64,000 bases of DNA from Gyromitra esculenta. Taxonomy: Eukaryota; Ascomycota; Pezizomycetes; Pezizales; Discinaceae. A model generated the notes under the pieces. The model saw only the letters and a program-made list of their open reading frames with translations, searched no databases and was not told the origin of the DNA. The DNA is taken from contig JBCAML010000022.1 of NCBI GenBank assembly GCA_038503075.1, positions 1,393,551 to 1,457,550 of the forward strand. The letters run 5' to 3'. The position numbers and the translations under genes are program-made. This document shows positions 34,101 to 46,523 of this stretch, in pieces (position 1 is the first letter of the stretch; each line of letters opens with the position of its first letter).

Positions 34101-37100
34101 GAGTATCAGTATCTACAATACGTAAACGTGATTAAACGAAGCGACGTTTAGAAACCCTTAGTTTACGTTCGAGTTTGACGGACTCTCTGTCGGTAAGTGA
34201 AAGTACCGGACAGCAAAGTAGAGTACATGTATGTATGTATCGGCAGAAACGGAATACCTCAGCATCCCGCCCTCCTTCTCCTTCCCTTCCTTCTTTCTTG
34301 GTAGCGAATCGTGCACGTATCAACAAACGGTCTAAGTGAGGTTCGCTTGAAAGGGAGCCCACGTTTCCGGGTTCGTGAAACATCCCGGGCTGTGACACGC
34401 GGGAGTGGTACAACTCCACCAAGACAGATGCCGTTAGATTAGATTTGCTCCCTGTCATCACGCTATCCAGAGACCACATATCACTCCCCATATCTCTCCA
34501 GTGCCTGCCCTCCACCACGGCTTTCATCCTATCGTGGTTGGTGAATTCTGCACACAGACATATCTCCTACATCATACACACATGCCCCATATGTCGGTCT
34601 ACACCGCAACTCATGTAACACTGCTGGAAATACTCCGATGACGCCCAATCGTTGGTCTCTCTTCTCTTCAACTAAATGTGAAACTGCCTGCCTTTTCCTC
34701 CCTCCCATGCCCCACCCCCCGCTGTCTGAGATGGACAGCAGGCCAAATCGGATCAACTCATTGCTAGATAGGTGAATGCTTCTCCGTGCTCTGCTCGTGT
34801 CTCTTGTGCTCTTCCTGCTCAAATCTACCCCACCTCTCTCCCCCGAGAATCTGCTTGCCTACATAGCTAAACTCTTTGTTCATCCGATCTCTATGGAAAT
34901 GACGCTTTTCTTACACGTGCGAATATGCACACCGTTCACAAGTAGATCAGTTAGGATGAGAATGTGCGATGGAAAAGGGGAAGCTGGTTGTCGTTCAAAG
35001 CCTGAAAGGAGCTTAATCTCGATACGTTCACACCACCTGCCCCCAGGCAGCGGTTGTCCAGCCAATCCACCTATCATCGAATGCACTCCACCAAGGTATG
35101 TGAATGGCTAAATATCGTATTACTACTTCTATCATGTGTAGACAACACATGGCTCAACCAGAGCTTGCTAGAGCAGCGAGCGAGTTTAAACTAAGCGAGC
35201 CCATGGGAAGGAGGTAGGTAGGTAGGTAGGTCGGTTTGGATCATACCCACTACCTGCGGAAAGCTGGGTTCCATCCCGTGCATCGCAAGCTTTCCGAGAG
35301 AGGGGTCATCGTTGACAGGGCTGCCCGAGTACCGTTAACTCTCCTTCCGTCACGCCTCCAGGGCGTCGTCGTCGTCTAGCGGATACCCAATGGCCGCTTT
35401 TCGAATTTCGTGTCACGCTCTCCCCTTTTCCTCCCTCTCCACAAATTTTCCTGGGATATCAGTGCCTTATTTTGATGCCCCACGGCTCGGGAATCCCATC
35501 GTATCGATGCCTTACATGTCCACTGCTATAGCAACTGCCTTTGCTGAATGAAGTAGGTAGGTGGAATGATTATCCATATTCTTCTGCATCGCTTATTTTT
35601 AGAGGGTTTATATTTTGAAAAATTCAGCGGGTAAAGAGGTAGAGAGAGCAAAACCTGAAGAATTACCGCTCTCGCGGGACTGCTGCCGCTCAAATGGTCA
35701 TCTCGAATTGCGGTCGCATATAGTTACCCATTTCTGGTGAACATATGCATCATGTATATGTGGCCGGTTCTTTTGGAGGTGGTCCTCCATCCGATCGAAG
35801 AGTGGTTAGGTGTTACGTGTATCTTTTTCTTGACTTTGCTGCTGCAGTGGGAAATCACGACCGCATCCTCGCTATACCAATTTATCGATTGCGGTAGTTT
35901 GCTAACGAGTCGAGTCGGATATGATACTCTCCCCCCGGCTCCTTTTCCTGCCGAGGAATTGGGCCGGCATGTCGCGCTTACAGATCGCTAGCACCTGTGA
36001 TGCCGTTGACGTCTGCTTCTTCACACGCCCTTCTTTTTCTTCCTTCTACTTCAACGGAATGTCTTGCGAATGCGACACCACACAGGGCTAAGGGCATTTA
36101 CTTTTGGTGACATGCATATGCCCTGCACGGGAATGAGAGACAGTACCCTAACCGAAAGCGCGTAACTTGCGCCCGTTGTTCATCTGCAGAGCGGTCAAGG
36201 ATACACGTGCGTTGTCCGTGGGTAGACGACAGCTAGCGATTGGGGTACGTACAGGGCGATGGCAAACTTCAACAAACTGCACCGAAAAATCAACTACCAC
36301 GGCGTCAGTGACAACGACAACGACAGCAGCAAGGGGGTGTGAACAAATATATTGATTTGAGGACAGGGAACTCCGGGGAGATGGCGAGCGGGAAGGAGAC
36401 AGGGAGGAAGGAAGGAATTGAGGGATGAAAGAGAGTGCTGACTGCAGGGGGGAAGGGGGGGCTGCTCACCTCTGATTATTGTTGGAAGGGAAGAATAGCA
36501 ACGGGAGGAAGGGGCTTTCTTCCGGAGAGTTTTTACTTTTTTCCCTTCTTTTTAGTACACGGACGGCGAGTAGTCCCAGCAAACCTTAACCATGGGGCTG
36601 GTACTTAGGAATATGCGTATTATGTGGCTTCACGGGCAAGTATACCCTGGCTGGCTGGGAGTTCGTAACCTGGCATCCTTCAGCATCTCTAGCAACGTTC
36701 ATGAGTGACCTCCAGCAATTTTTCAGTTTCAATTCCAACTTTCATCTGATGTCGGAAGTAAGAAGCAGGGCACATCCCCCCTGTTTTTTCTTCTTCTTTC
36801 CTGGACTTTAACAGATAGCATCTCCATACCTATATTGGCTAAAAATGTTGCTGCAGACAAGCCACCAGAATGGAATGATACTATTTCGGTGCCTAGGTGC
36901 CTCTCGTTAATTCAGATCTATCAATTCAAGCATGCTGCTGCCGGGGGAGGAGAACGAGAGGGTGGGGTGGGGATCAGACCATTCAACCCTAGCTGTGTTT
37001 GAGGTCTCCGAATCACCACGTCTTCCCCGCGATCGCGAAATGTTGCTAGTTTATCTTTCCACGGATTCCGGATGACCGACATCGCTACTGGCCGAAAAAC

Positions 37101-37693
37101 TAGGCGGAATTGCCTGCATGCAATTGGGTTGGGGGTTGGGATGATGATGGTGGTTGGCTGGTTATGGTGGTTGACGCTGGTGTTAGTGATGTTGAAGCTT
37201 GCTACCAGACTCTCTACCTACATTTCTACCTGCAACTACTTTTTTTTTTTTCCCTCCTGCCCCGCCTAAACCATTAGCGTCATGCCCTTCGTTCCTCCTC
37301 GGGGGTGTCAGGTCACCGCTGCAGAAAGATAAGGCTGCAAATGATAAATGCTCCGGCGGATTGGGTCGGGGACGCAGGTCGCTGCCAAAGGGTCTGCACC
37401 CCCCCCTCCCCGACTGTCCGTCCGCTCAAGGGTCCACCCAGAAGCTAGGGAGACACTAGTGAAAAGAAAAATATCTCCATGTAATAAAGTCCTGCTTTTT
37501 CTATATAACCCCTCTTTTTACGCCCTTTCCTCTCTCTTCTTTCCATCCTCTCACAAATCGTCCTTGCCTATAGAGACCATTGGATTTTCTATCCTTTTCT
37601 CTCTTCCGCTGCCCACTGTCCTTGATAGGCTTCATCATCAGACACTCTCTTCAGTTATCATCACATCGGTTTCTCATAGCAGCAACATTCACG
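31199..37693. other. 6.5 kb gene-free stretch upstream of the P450
   Basis: No supported gene. Frames such as 34132-34527 (minus) and 33544-33915 (plus) overlap opposite-strand frames and look random. Structures seen: an AGGT microsatellite at 35213-35231, GA-rich DNA at 36355-36500, and pyrimidine-rich DNA with ATATAAC near 37502 in the last 200 bases before the P450 start. Confidence 0.4.
35213..35231. repeat. GGTA microsatellite
   Basis: Nearly five perfect GGTA units. Confidence 0.9.
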
Positions 37694-39548
37694 ATGATTT
37701 CCTCCTACTCTCCGCTGGCTTCTGTGCCTTCGGCTCTTCCTACACTCTCTTTTTCGACTGCTCGGCACCCTATTACGGTTGCTGGGAAAACTCTTACCTT
37801 TTCTTTCCCATCTCTGAAATTCACTACCCTCACAAATGATCTGACCCTCGGCCTTCCCCACTTCCTCGTTGCTTTTGGATTGATCTTCGCTGTTCTCTCT
37901 ATCTGGGTTGCTCGCCGCATGTATCGAATCCGCAATGATACTCCTCTCCGTGATGTCCCAGGTCCTTGGTTTGCTTCTTGCTCTCCTCTGTACAGATTTT
38001 GGTATGCTGTTTGCAGGAGCAATTATCACCATGACTTGACCAATCTCCATCGCAAATACGGAAACATTGTTCGCATTGCTCCGAATGAAGTGTCCATCTG
38101 GGATCCGGAAGTTGTGACTGAGATCTACTCTCATGGTGAACAGACTTATCCTAAATGTGACATGTAAGTTCTCTCTTCTCTACCGTTTCTTTCTCCTACC
38201 CAATTGCTAATTTTCTTCACCTGCAGGTACGATATCGCTCTTCCTAATGGTTACTTTAATTTGGCTGTTGAGCGTGACATCCAAGTTCATGCCGCTGGTC
38301 GTCGCGCTATCGCCAAGGATTACAGCATGACTGCCACCCTCAAGAACGAGCAATACTTTGATGCTGTTATTAAGGAATTCATCACTGCCCTCGACAAGAA
38401 CTTTGCACAGACCGCCAAGAAATGCAACTTCACCGTTTGGAGCGAATACTTCACCTACGATATGATAACCGATCTTGTCTTTGGAGAATCGTTTGGTTTC
38501 TGCAAGGCTGGTAAGGATGTTGAGGGTGGTCTTCGTGATCTTCGCCAAATGCTTAACTTGAGCCCTTTCTTGTAAGTCTTTCATTCCACTTCCTCCTTTT
38601 TCAAACCGATACTAATTTTCTTAGGTCCTACCTCCCTTGGATTTGGCCTATCACTCAAATGGATATCGTTAAGAAGTCTGGCATGAAGCATTATGCGAGG
38701 TGTATCCAACGTGAGATCAAGAAGCGTCTCGACCAGGGCAACTTCAGCGGTCGTGATGATCTCCTTCAAGGCCTTCTCGAAGCCAAGTATCAGGATGGAC
38801 ATGCACTTCCTCTTGGTGAAGTTACCAATCACGCCTATATTTTTATGTAAGCCTGCCTTTCGTTTGATGCCTTTCGTTTAATGTTCTCACAAACGGATAC
38901 TAACTTGCTTGTAGCTTGGCTGCACCCGATACCGCATCTGTCGCTCTCCGCAACATTGTCATCAATCTTTGCCGCACTCCAGCTGTCTACAGGCAGCTCA
39001 TGGATTCTCTGATCGCTCTCAACACCGCTACCCCCACCTGGAAAGAGCTGTCTACCATCCCTCTTCTGCTCGCTGTCGTCAAAGAAACTCTTCGCCTCCA
39101 CCCTCCTGCCGGTTTCTCCCTTCCTCGCGCTGTTCCCGCTGGTGGCCGCACTCTCTGTGGCAAGTTCCTTCCTGAGAATACTACCGTCGGCATGTCTTCT
39201 TGGTGCATTCACGCCAACAAAGAATTCTGGGGCGAGGACACTCTTGAATTCAAGCCGGAACGTTGGTTGGATCCTACTCAGGCTTACAAGCTCGAACGCT
39301 ATGTGATGTCCTTCGGCCAGGGCTCTCGCGCATGTCTCGGGAAGAACATCGCCATCGTCCAGTTGGTCAAAGTCGCCGCTCAAATTCTCCTCAACTTCGA
39401 GTTCGGCATTCTCAATGAGCATAAGATCAAGGAGGTCTTCCTTCTCCTTGTTGTTGTTGATGGACTCGATGTCTGGTTCAAGCGCCGTGCTGGTGGCCCT
39501 CTTGACGACACTGTCGGTACCGAGAAGGTTGAGCAGACTTCCGCTTAA
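37694..39548 (+). CDS. cytochrome P450 monooxygenase (four exons)
   Basis: Exons 37694-38163, 38227-38571, 38625-38846, 38915-39548 (1671 nt, 556 residues). All three introns (63, 53, 68 bp) are phase 2, and introns 2 and 3 carry ACTAAT and ACTAAC branch sites. Residues about 52-73 form a membrane helix, then RRMYRIRND and the Pro-rich hinge DVPGPW (88-92), placing it on the ER. The core motifs are complete: I-helix 347-352 reading LAAPDT (consensus AGxDT), K-helix E403-T-L-R406, PERW near 460, and heme loop F479-GQGSRAC486-LG with Cys486 as the iron ligand. HRKYGNIVRIAPNEVSI near 119-135 is typical of the pisatin-demethylase-like group of fungal P450s. The substrate is unknown; no other biosynthetic gene is adjacent. 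ATG 37694 is chosen because the upstream in-frame ATG (37580) would add a non-conserved leader. Confidence 0.93.
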
Positions 39549-42450
39549 TGCAGCAAGTCGCTTCCATCTTGTAAAAAAGGTTTCTTTTCTCCTTTGTTTC
39601 TACTAATTCTCTTTTCGGCATTCACTAGTTTTCCTATGTTCTTTCTTCTTCCATATTGTCTGTGTTGTATATACGGGTCTTGGGTTTGAATTTCGCATAT
39701 CAGCAGGTATAAGGGTTTAGGTTTCTGGGTTTAGTTGGCTGGTGTTCATAGTCTTGTCTTGTTTTGTCTTGTCTATTTGGGTGCATGGGAAACGGTCGGG
39801 GTGTATTTTCATGATCTAATTCTTGTTACGTTTCTCATATCTTCTCTTTAACGGTTCTGGTAAGTTATCTGGGGGTTTATAATTCAGATTCGTAGAGTAA
39901 TTAGTATCAAAAAAAAAATTACCCACCCTACTTTCAATTCGAGACGCTTTCGTTCTTTGTTACAATTTCGTCTTCATTGCTCTGGTATAATCGTGTTCTG
40001 CTCACTAGAATAGCATATTAAGCAAAATAGGAACGTTGAAATGGATACATTTCTTTGTACGGATAGCTATATAGCACCTCGCAGTCTCCCGAAGAGATCT
40101 TGGATGAACCTAAATTGATCCAGCACTTTGGTTTGTCCCAAGGGTATTTTTTCAGAATTATATTTGTATTATGCCGTTTGCTACAGCGGATGGATCTTCA
40201 CAAAGCCTTTCTACGGAATACAAAGCAGCATTGTTATTGATTTTGATATAATCCAAGAAGTGAAGATTTCTCCAGAGAGAAAATGGCCTTTCTTTAACGA
40301 CTAAATTTCCAACTGGACAGCGCTCCCGGACAGGTGTGGATGAATCTAGGTAACGTACATCCACAATACTGTGATATCATGTATCAGATCTAAAGCATGT
40401 TTGCTCATACATACTCGCGCAGATACATGCAATGCAGGCTACCGTGGTAGCATATCGGGTGAATGAAGCTGACCCGTTACTTTGGGCGAGCTGCCAGATT
40501 AAATTGGCTATTCCTCTTGATACTAGGCGAGATATCAGTTTTTTTTTTCCCCGAAAAGGATAACTTTAAGTAATACTCGCACAAACAAGAGAAAGAAAAA
40601 ATTCTGTATGTATGTATGTATATTGCATTCTATCGATATATCATATATTGGCGATTATTAACACATGTTCAGGCCCCACTTATTTCAGCTAAATACATGC
40701 ATCGACGTTGCGTTTCTTGCATCGCTCTTAGCATGATGTGCATTGTACCTGTTTGTTCCTCGCTCAGGCACATTTTGAGATCTGCAGCTTAACGAGATGC
40801 AGGAACTGACCCGACGCTTTGGATTACCTTTCTTGTCGATCTGGATTTTCTCGCGGCTACCCGCCGGCTGGCAACTGGCGGCTATATCCGCTTAGTCGGG
40901 TACGATGTGCCCAGAGAGGAGGGAAGGGAAGGAGAAGGGAAAAGGGAAGATGGAAGGTTCTGGAAAGAACATTCACCTTCAGCCCTAACTGCAGGGCGGC
41001 GGCGGGGAATCTGTCGAAACGAAACACAACCAAAGGCTCTGCCCAGACAATAGAAATTACAAAGCATGCCGCCACGAACGTTTATGTATGGAAATGGAAA
41101 GATGGACTAGAAAGATACCGAGTGGGCTTCAGGGATATTTTCAAGCTTGGACTATTATTCAGCGGCTATAGCGAGTGATATTTGGTGATGAATAGTTCGC
41201 AGCGGCGTGAAATCAAGACAAACTCGCTATAGTAATTAATAAGAAAGTATGCCTAGAAAGGTTAGTATTATGCCTAGCGCTGGCTTAGAAAGCTAGCAAG
41301 CTGATGGTGAGGGAGGGGCATGAGACTATACATGTATAAATGCCTGTATATATCTGATGTCAGTTACCTTACGTTCCATTTCGAGGGATCGATTAAGACC
41401 CTAGCACTACTCAGTCTCTAGTAAAATTATTGTGGAAACGCGAGGGTAGAGTAGCCAATACCACTACTAGAATCTTTCTGATGAGCCTGGAAGGCCAATG
41501 AACGCTTTAGATCCTGAGTTGCCACAGTTCTGCAATAGTTATATAGTTACTAAAGACTGTATAACACGCTGCTACAATTTGAGGCTATTCGTATCTCCCA
41601 TTAGCTATTGCGGTGCTATCAATTTCACTTAAATGGACTTAAAGCCCCTTTTACAACCGTCCGGCTTCTGGCCGTCACTTTCTGTTGCTGTCTACATGCA
41701 GATATGCTGTTTTATTCCGATTCCCGTGCACGTGGCTGATGTCCAAAATTGGATTTCCGGTTTGTGAAAGCTCCCACGAATTTATCGCTATGATGGAATA
41801 AGCATACATATGGATGAAAGGCTCTACCAAGCTCTCTGAACGCAAATACATGTAGTTTTGGCAGTCCCCGCAAGGATGATTGCACAAGCGGCAGGTAAGC
41901 TCATTGGATCACCAATGCTCACTCGCATACCTTGGCGGACAGGGTGTTGGATATATGGTGTATATCCATAGGCTTCCTAGTGTCTCATTTGGTACGTCAC
42001 TACTCGGGATACCGAAGACGTTCGGTATAGTCTATACTGCTAAAGGGGGTTGCTCGGGCCGATCTATTCGGCGCCCAAAGAGCCCCCATAAACCTGTTTA
42101 TATATGACTCCATAGGGAGTATATATATGGAGCTCTCCTCCCGTTCGTCTATTCTGTTTCCTCTTCTCTAGTTTACTGGACAGTCAATATATCAGATCTA
42201 TTCATTATTTCAACACAGGGGACAGGTTGGCAAGACATTACCTACATTTCCTTTTATTAGGGCCAAAATTCTAGATGATTGTGTGGTGACTGCCAATTCG
42301 AAGCACTGGTCCGCCCCACTAAGCCGAGCCCCCTATGCGTTATCCGTTACCCCTCTGCCAATTTCATCACCAATACCTTCTCTCCAAATACTTTCATCAA
42401 ACACCCCCTACCATCATTATCCCTTTAATCAAACGAAGACCATCCCAGCG
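39549..42450. other. intergenic, 2.9 kb
   Basis: The 3' flank of the P450, then mixed DNA. TATG repeats lie at about 40604-40622. The minus frame at 40158-40364 is mildly protein-like but has no ATG, splice partner or recognised family. No gene supported. Confidence 0.35.
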
Positions 42451-43299
42451 ATGATTATGACCTGGAGAAATCTCGGGCGGAAAAGCTGTCTATCAGAGAC
42501 TGAGTTTGCAATCTTTAAACACGCTATAAAAAGTCATATGCGAGATCCAAAAAACAAAATTGGACTTCAATGCCCAGAACGGGGCCGAGACGAATCTTTC
42601 GAAGCCTGGCTTGATTATTTCATCGACAGTGGCATTGCGGCCCACTGGTGGGGACCTGGAACAATCAGGAGATGGGAATTTCCAGCACAGAGAAACGAGT
42701 GCGTTTCCTTCTTAATATGACTCATCTTACATGCCAAGTCTGCTGACTTGGTGCTATTCAGGGTGAGAGGATTCTTAAAAGACGCTGTTCGATGTGCCAG
42801 CGTGTACATCGTGTTCGAGTTACACGAGAAGAAACTGCGAAGACTATCTAGAAGGGCACGAACCTCAGCAAGATCCTCCTTAGCCATGGACACTGAACAA
42901 GAGGGAACATTGGAAGAACCCACAGCTTTGGGTAAGTTATCCGATATCGATGCCGCCTCCGAGAATGAATCCGCTTGCATCCCCAAGAGCCTGGAAACGG
43001 AGGAGTTCGTTCTTGAGACCAGTCAAGTCGGGTCAAGTGATGTCAAGCTTATCTCCAGCACCGAAGTTCTCTATCTCAACGACCTCTTGAAAAGGATCAG
43101 GGAGCTACACGGTTTGACTCCGGAGCAGCGTATCAAAGATATCAAGATCACTACTCAATACTGGGAATTCTATATTGACCTGGAGGAGTCTTGGGACTGG
43201 AAACATATCTGGGGCTCAACTATAAAAAACAACTCTAAGACTCAAATTTTCTTTTCGCTCGCAACGTTCCAACTCAGCTACTGGCCACCCGCCGCCTAA
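42451..43299 (+). CDS. hypothetical protein (two exons)
   Basis: Exons 42451-42698 and 42762-43299, joined over a 63-bp phase-2 intron (GTGCGT donor, GCTGAC branch near 42742, TTCAG acceptor), give 261 residues. Both sides of the join read as globular protein: ESFEAWLDYFIDSGIAAHWW before it, and FLKDAVRCASVYIVFELHEK after it, followed by a basic stretch (KKLRRLSRRARTSARSS). The C-terminal half includes LNDLLKRIRELHGLTPEQR and YWEFYIDLEESWDWKHIW, rich in Trp. There is no signal peptide or membrane helix. I do not recognise a family. ATG at 42457 is an alternative start two codons on. Confidence 0.6.
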
Positions 43300-45952
43300 A
43301 ACGTAACTACGTACAAGTCTCCCCCTTAGCCTGTTCAATGGTAAGTGCATTTATATAGAATCGTTTCTAATTATTGGTCATAGTCTTTAATTAGGGTATG
43401 TAATCGTGAAGCTAGATGTAACCAATGTCCAAGGGGTATACGTCGGAATTGCATATCAGCTGTTCCACAGTCGTGTCTAGCTTCTAATAATCTGTTTACG
43501 GTAAGCTCCATACCTTGCTCGACGATATTTTATTTCTGATTTTACTATTTTCTAGGTACTGCAGCGAGGTTGGGTCAACATCCTTACCTACAGCATGATT
43601 TTGATACGCCCCCAACTTAATGCTAGTTCTCATAGCTTAAGATGGATTATGGCCAATGGCTCAGTAGTGGAGTGTATGTAGTTCATACTAATGCTACGAC
43701 GTCTATTTTTGAAGAATCTTGATAGCTAGGATATCAGGTAACGCCATTTCAAACAAGCACAAATCCATAAAAATCAACGGATACACGCTCCCATAATTTA
43801 ATGAAAGCCCATATTTTTACCATTATTCAAGCCTACCTTTCTATCATATCTCGGCCTAGTGCTAAGCTTCAAGTTCAAACTACCTCCCCTCACTCATTAG
43901 AAAGAAAGAGAGTTTTTCTGGCGTCATAGAGAAGCCAAACCAACACCTTCATCCACCAACCTATGTCTTCGAGTAGCGATAACTAGAAGCTCCTGCACTA
44001 CAATTTCCCAGAGCCCTCGAGCAGTCCAGTGGATGATGCATAGATTTCAGTCGCAATGGAAGGACGATCGTCCTGTGCGTACCCCAGCATGGTGCCCCTT
44101 ACTGCCGAGGCTTACGACCATTTTTCTTCATATCTGCATAGGAGACTACTTGATATTATTTAGAGTGACCTATCTCATGGCAGTCTATGCATGGCAGCCA
44201 CGTCTCGTGTATGCAATCCTGATCGACTGCTCTACTCTCACTGCTGTTACTCTAGCTATCCGGTCAGAACAACATGAGCGTTACCGTCGTAAGTCCCCAA
44301 CCGGCAAGCATAAGTGGTTACTGTAAACAAAATCCTTAGCTATAGGTGAGAGTGTGTGAAACCTCTGGGTATATGATATTGAGTGAGTGAAATACGATGC
44401 TTAGCTGGAGGATCGGAGTTTTCCTAGACACTCCAACTTAGCTTTTAAATTTTAAATTGCCGGTTTTTCCTGTCGGATATGTACATACGTGTCCATATAT
44501 ATCGGACATCGCGCGAGAAAACAACTAACGTCCGCCAGAGCAGAGGTCAATCGAAAGATACACGTCCGTGCTGCCATCGAGGGTCAACTACCGAAGAATG
44601 TGAGATATGATTGCGTTACTACTATGTATTCTGTTTCTTCCGCAGATCCGGGGGGAGGGATCTACAGGCAATATGGCGTGATGTGGAGCAGCTAGCTGGA
44701 TAGTAATATTAATGCCGGCGAAAGTGTATGGGGATCCGATAAGGTAGGATACCTAATAACCGGACATATGGAAAAGAAAGGGCATAGCTGTAGCGACTCT
44801 GGTCATTCTTCCCCTACGCTCTTATATCTCCAAATCTCCAACACCAATTAGGCGGGGGGTGTGATGGCCATTTTCACAGCTAACTAGAGACCAGACTCAG
44901 AATTAAGAATATTTCCAACTCGGCTGGTGACGACACAGCACCTATCTACATACACACATACACATATACATATACATACATCGGTTTGTTTAATTTAAAG
45001 GTGCAGCATCGCCACGAGCAGCAGGGTGCGGTTGCCGGGTCATGGATCATCACCCGTCGCCTGGCCATCCATCTTGGTTCTTGGCCGGCGCCATGCACCG
45101 ATACTGGTAGCCGATTCCAACCCAGCGGAGTTTATATTGCCATGAGGGCGGACAGCTGGTTCGTATGCATGCATTTCATCGGCGCAACACGTACATACCT
45201 GCCTGCCTGCCTGCCTGCCACGCGACTGACAGCTGTGGCTGCCAGTGAGTATCGAATCTGAGCTTGGAATCGAGCTTGGACGCCTAGCCTTGGAACGAGA
45301 TCCATACATGTAGTTAGCTGTATCCATGTAGAGTAGAAAGAAGGGTCTACCCCGCTGAATCTGCCGCTTCGAGGGTATGGCTTTCTGGATGCACGCCGCA
45401 CCGCACCGCAGATCTGCTTTGGGGGTGGGTGTTTTTTTTTTGGACTTCTCAGCCTAATGTGCAGCTACATGTATTTTCCGGGAAAATATCTAGAGGCACA
45501 CCTAGAACGCTACCCCCCCAGCACCCACCCATCGTTGCGATTCCTCGGTTAGGTTGGGGGTCAGGGAGGGAGGGAGCCGTGTCCAGCGGGCTGGAAATTG
45601 GGTAAGGCGGCTTTTCGTCAAAGTCGGAACTCGGGAGCGCTGGCTGGCTGGAGTCTGCATGTATCCTGCCCAACTGGACCACGAGTAATCAGCCCGACTT
45701 GATCAGGACATGGCAGACGTACTAATTGGCTTTGTATAGCCGGTGTGGAATATACATTAGATTAACAGCGTAAGGAAGTCTGAAAGAACGACCGTTGGAA
45801 GCTTCGCCTCTATCACTTCCCCCCCCTCTACACCCCCCCTCTATCACTCCTCCCCCAGTTCAGATCTATATATAGCCAGAGAACATTCCATCCCATCCCA
45901 TCCCATCCATCCACCCCGCTATGCAAAACACCCGCTTCTACATCCGACACAA
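43300..45952. other. intergenic with microsatellites
   Basis: No supported gene; the plus frame at 44033-44326 is hydrophobic but unrecognised. CA/TA-rich simple sequence at about 44947-44981, CTGC repeat at 45198-45219, and CCCAT/CCATC repeats near 45890-45913. Confidence 0.4.
45198..45219. repeat. CTGC microsatellite
   Basis: Five tandem CTGC units. Confidence 0.9.
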
Positions 45953-46523
45953 CTAAGCTGCCATCCCGAACAACCCTAACCCAGCAACCAGTCCGCTGAC
46001 AACGTAGGGAGCGCCTCCAAGCGCGCTACACGACCTCGGCCCCCCGCTCCCGGTGGCGGCGGGACACAGTTCGGGGAAGGTGTTGTCACTGGAACTAAGG
46101 GTGTTTGATTTGTTGAGGCAGCTCAGACATCTATGGAGTCGCCAAACATCCCCCCAAAAATCAGCGAGTTAATTACAAAGATGTCTCCCCTCCCCTCCCT
46201 CTCCCTCTCCGTAGGAACCGGGGGGGGGGGCCGAAGGAAAACAGGAGAGAATAAAGGAAACAATGAGAGGGAGAAAGGGCTTCTCACGTCGAAATGATCG
46301 CTTGGGAGTTACTCGAGCTGCAGATACAGCGGTCCTGGGCCGAGGTCAAGACATTGGCGGTAGACGCCGCGGAAAGGTCTATCCCGCAGTTCTGGACCAG
46401 ATTGAGGAACGGGGTGCAGTCCTGCACCGCGCAGTCGCTTGTGGTCTGCTGCGCGGCTACGAGGGTGCTATATAGAAAAAGGGAGACCACGAAGAGGGTA
46501 AGGGGGATTGCGGAGACCTTCAT
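45953..46523 (-). CDS. CFEM-like secreted protein A, probable GPI anchor (two exons)
   Basis: Exons 46523-46288 and 46130-45953; a 157-bp phase-2 intron (GTGAGA donor, CCATAG acceptor) interrupts the codon before Cys80. Product 137 residues. Residues 1-24 are a signal peptide (ends LVAA). Cysteines lie at 31, 36, 46, 66, 68, 80, 83, 101 and 113. The order C-C-C-CxC-C-C-C resembles the CFEM domain (PF05730), but the third-to-fourth gap is long (19 residues) and the sixth and seventh form CxxC. The C-terminus ends in a hydrophobic run (YVVSGLVAGLGLFGMAA) after small Gly/Ser residues, as GPI signals do. It is a paralogue of the protein encoded at 48391-48877: same intron phase and position, same TPF, NCG-DL, CxC and CLN landmarks. 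CFEM proteins act at the cell surface, for example in heme uptake or host contact; the role here is unknown. ATG 46523 is chosen because it directly precedes the signal peptide. Confidence 0.8.

Noticed and set aside
33327..34822. Several 70-130-residue frames on both strands
   Set aside because: They overlap each other in opposite directions and have no protein-like hydrophobic or domain pattern.
22272..39548. Reading the FAD oxidoreductase and the P450 as one biosynthetic cluster
   Set aside because: They are 13 kb apart with no synthase, transporter or regulator between them.
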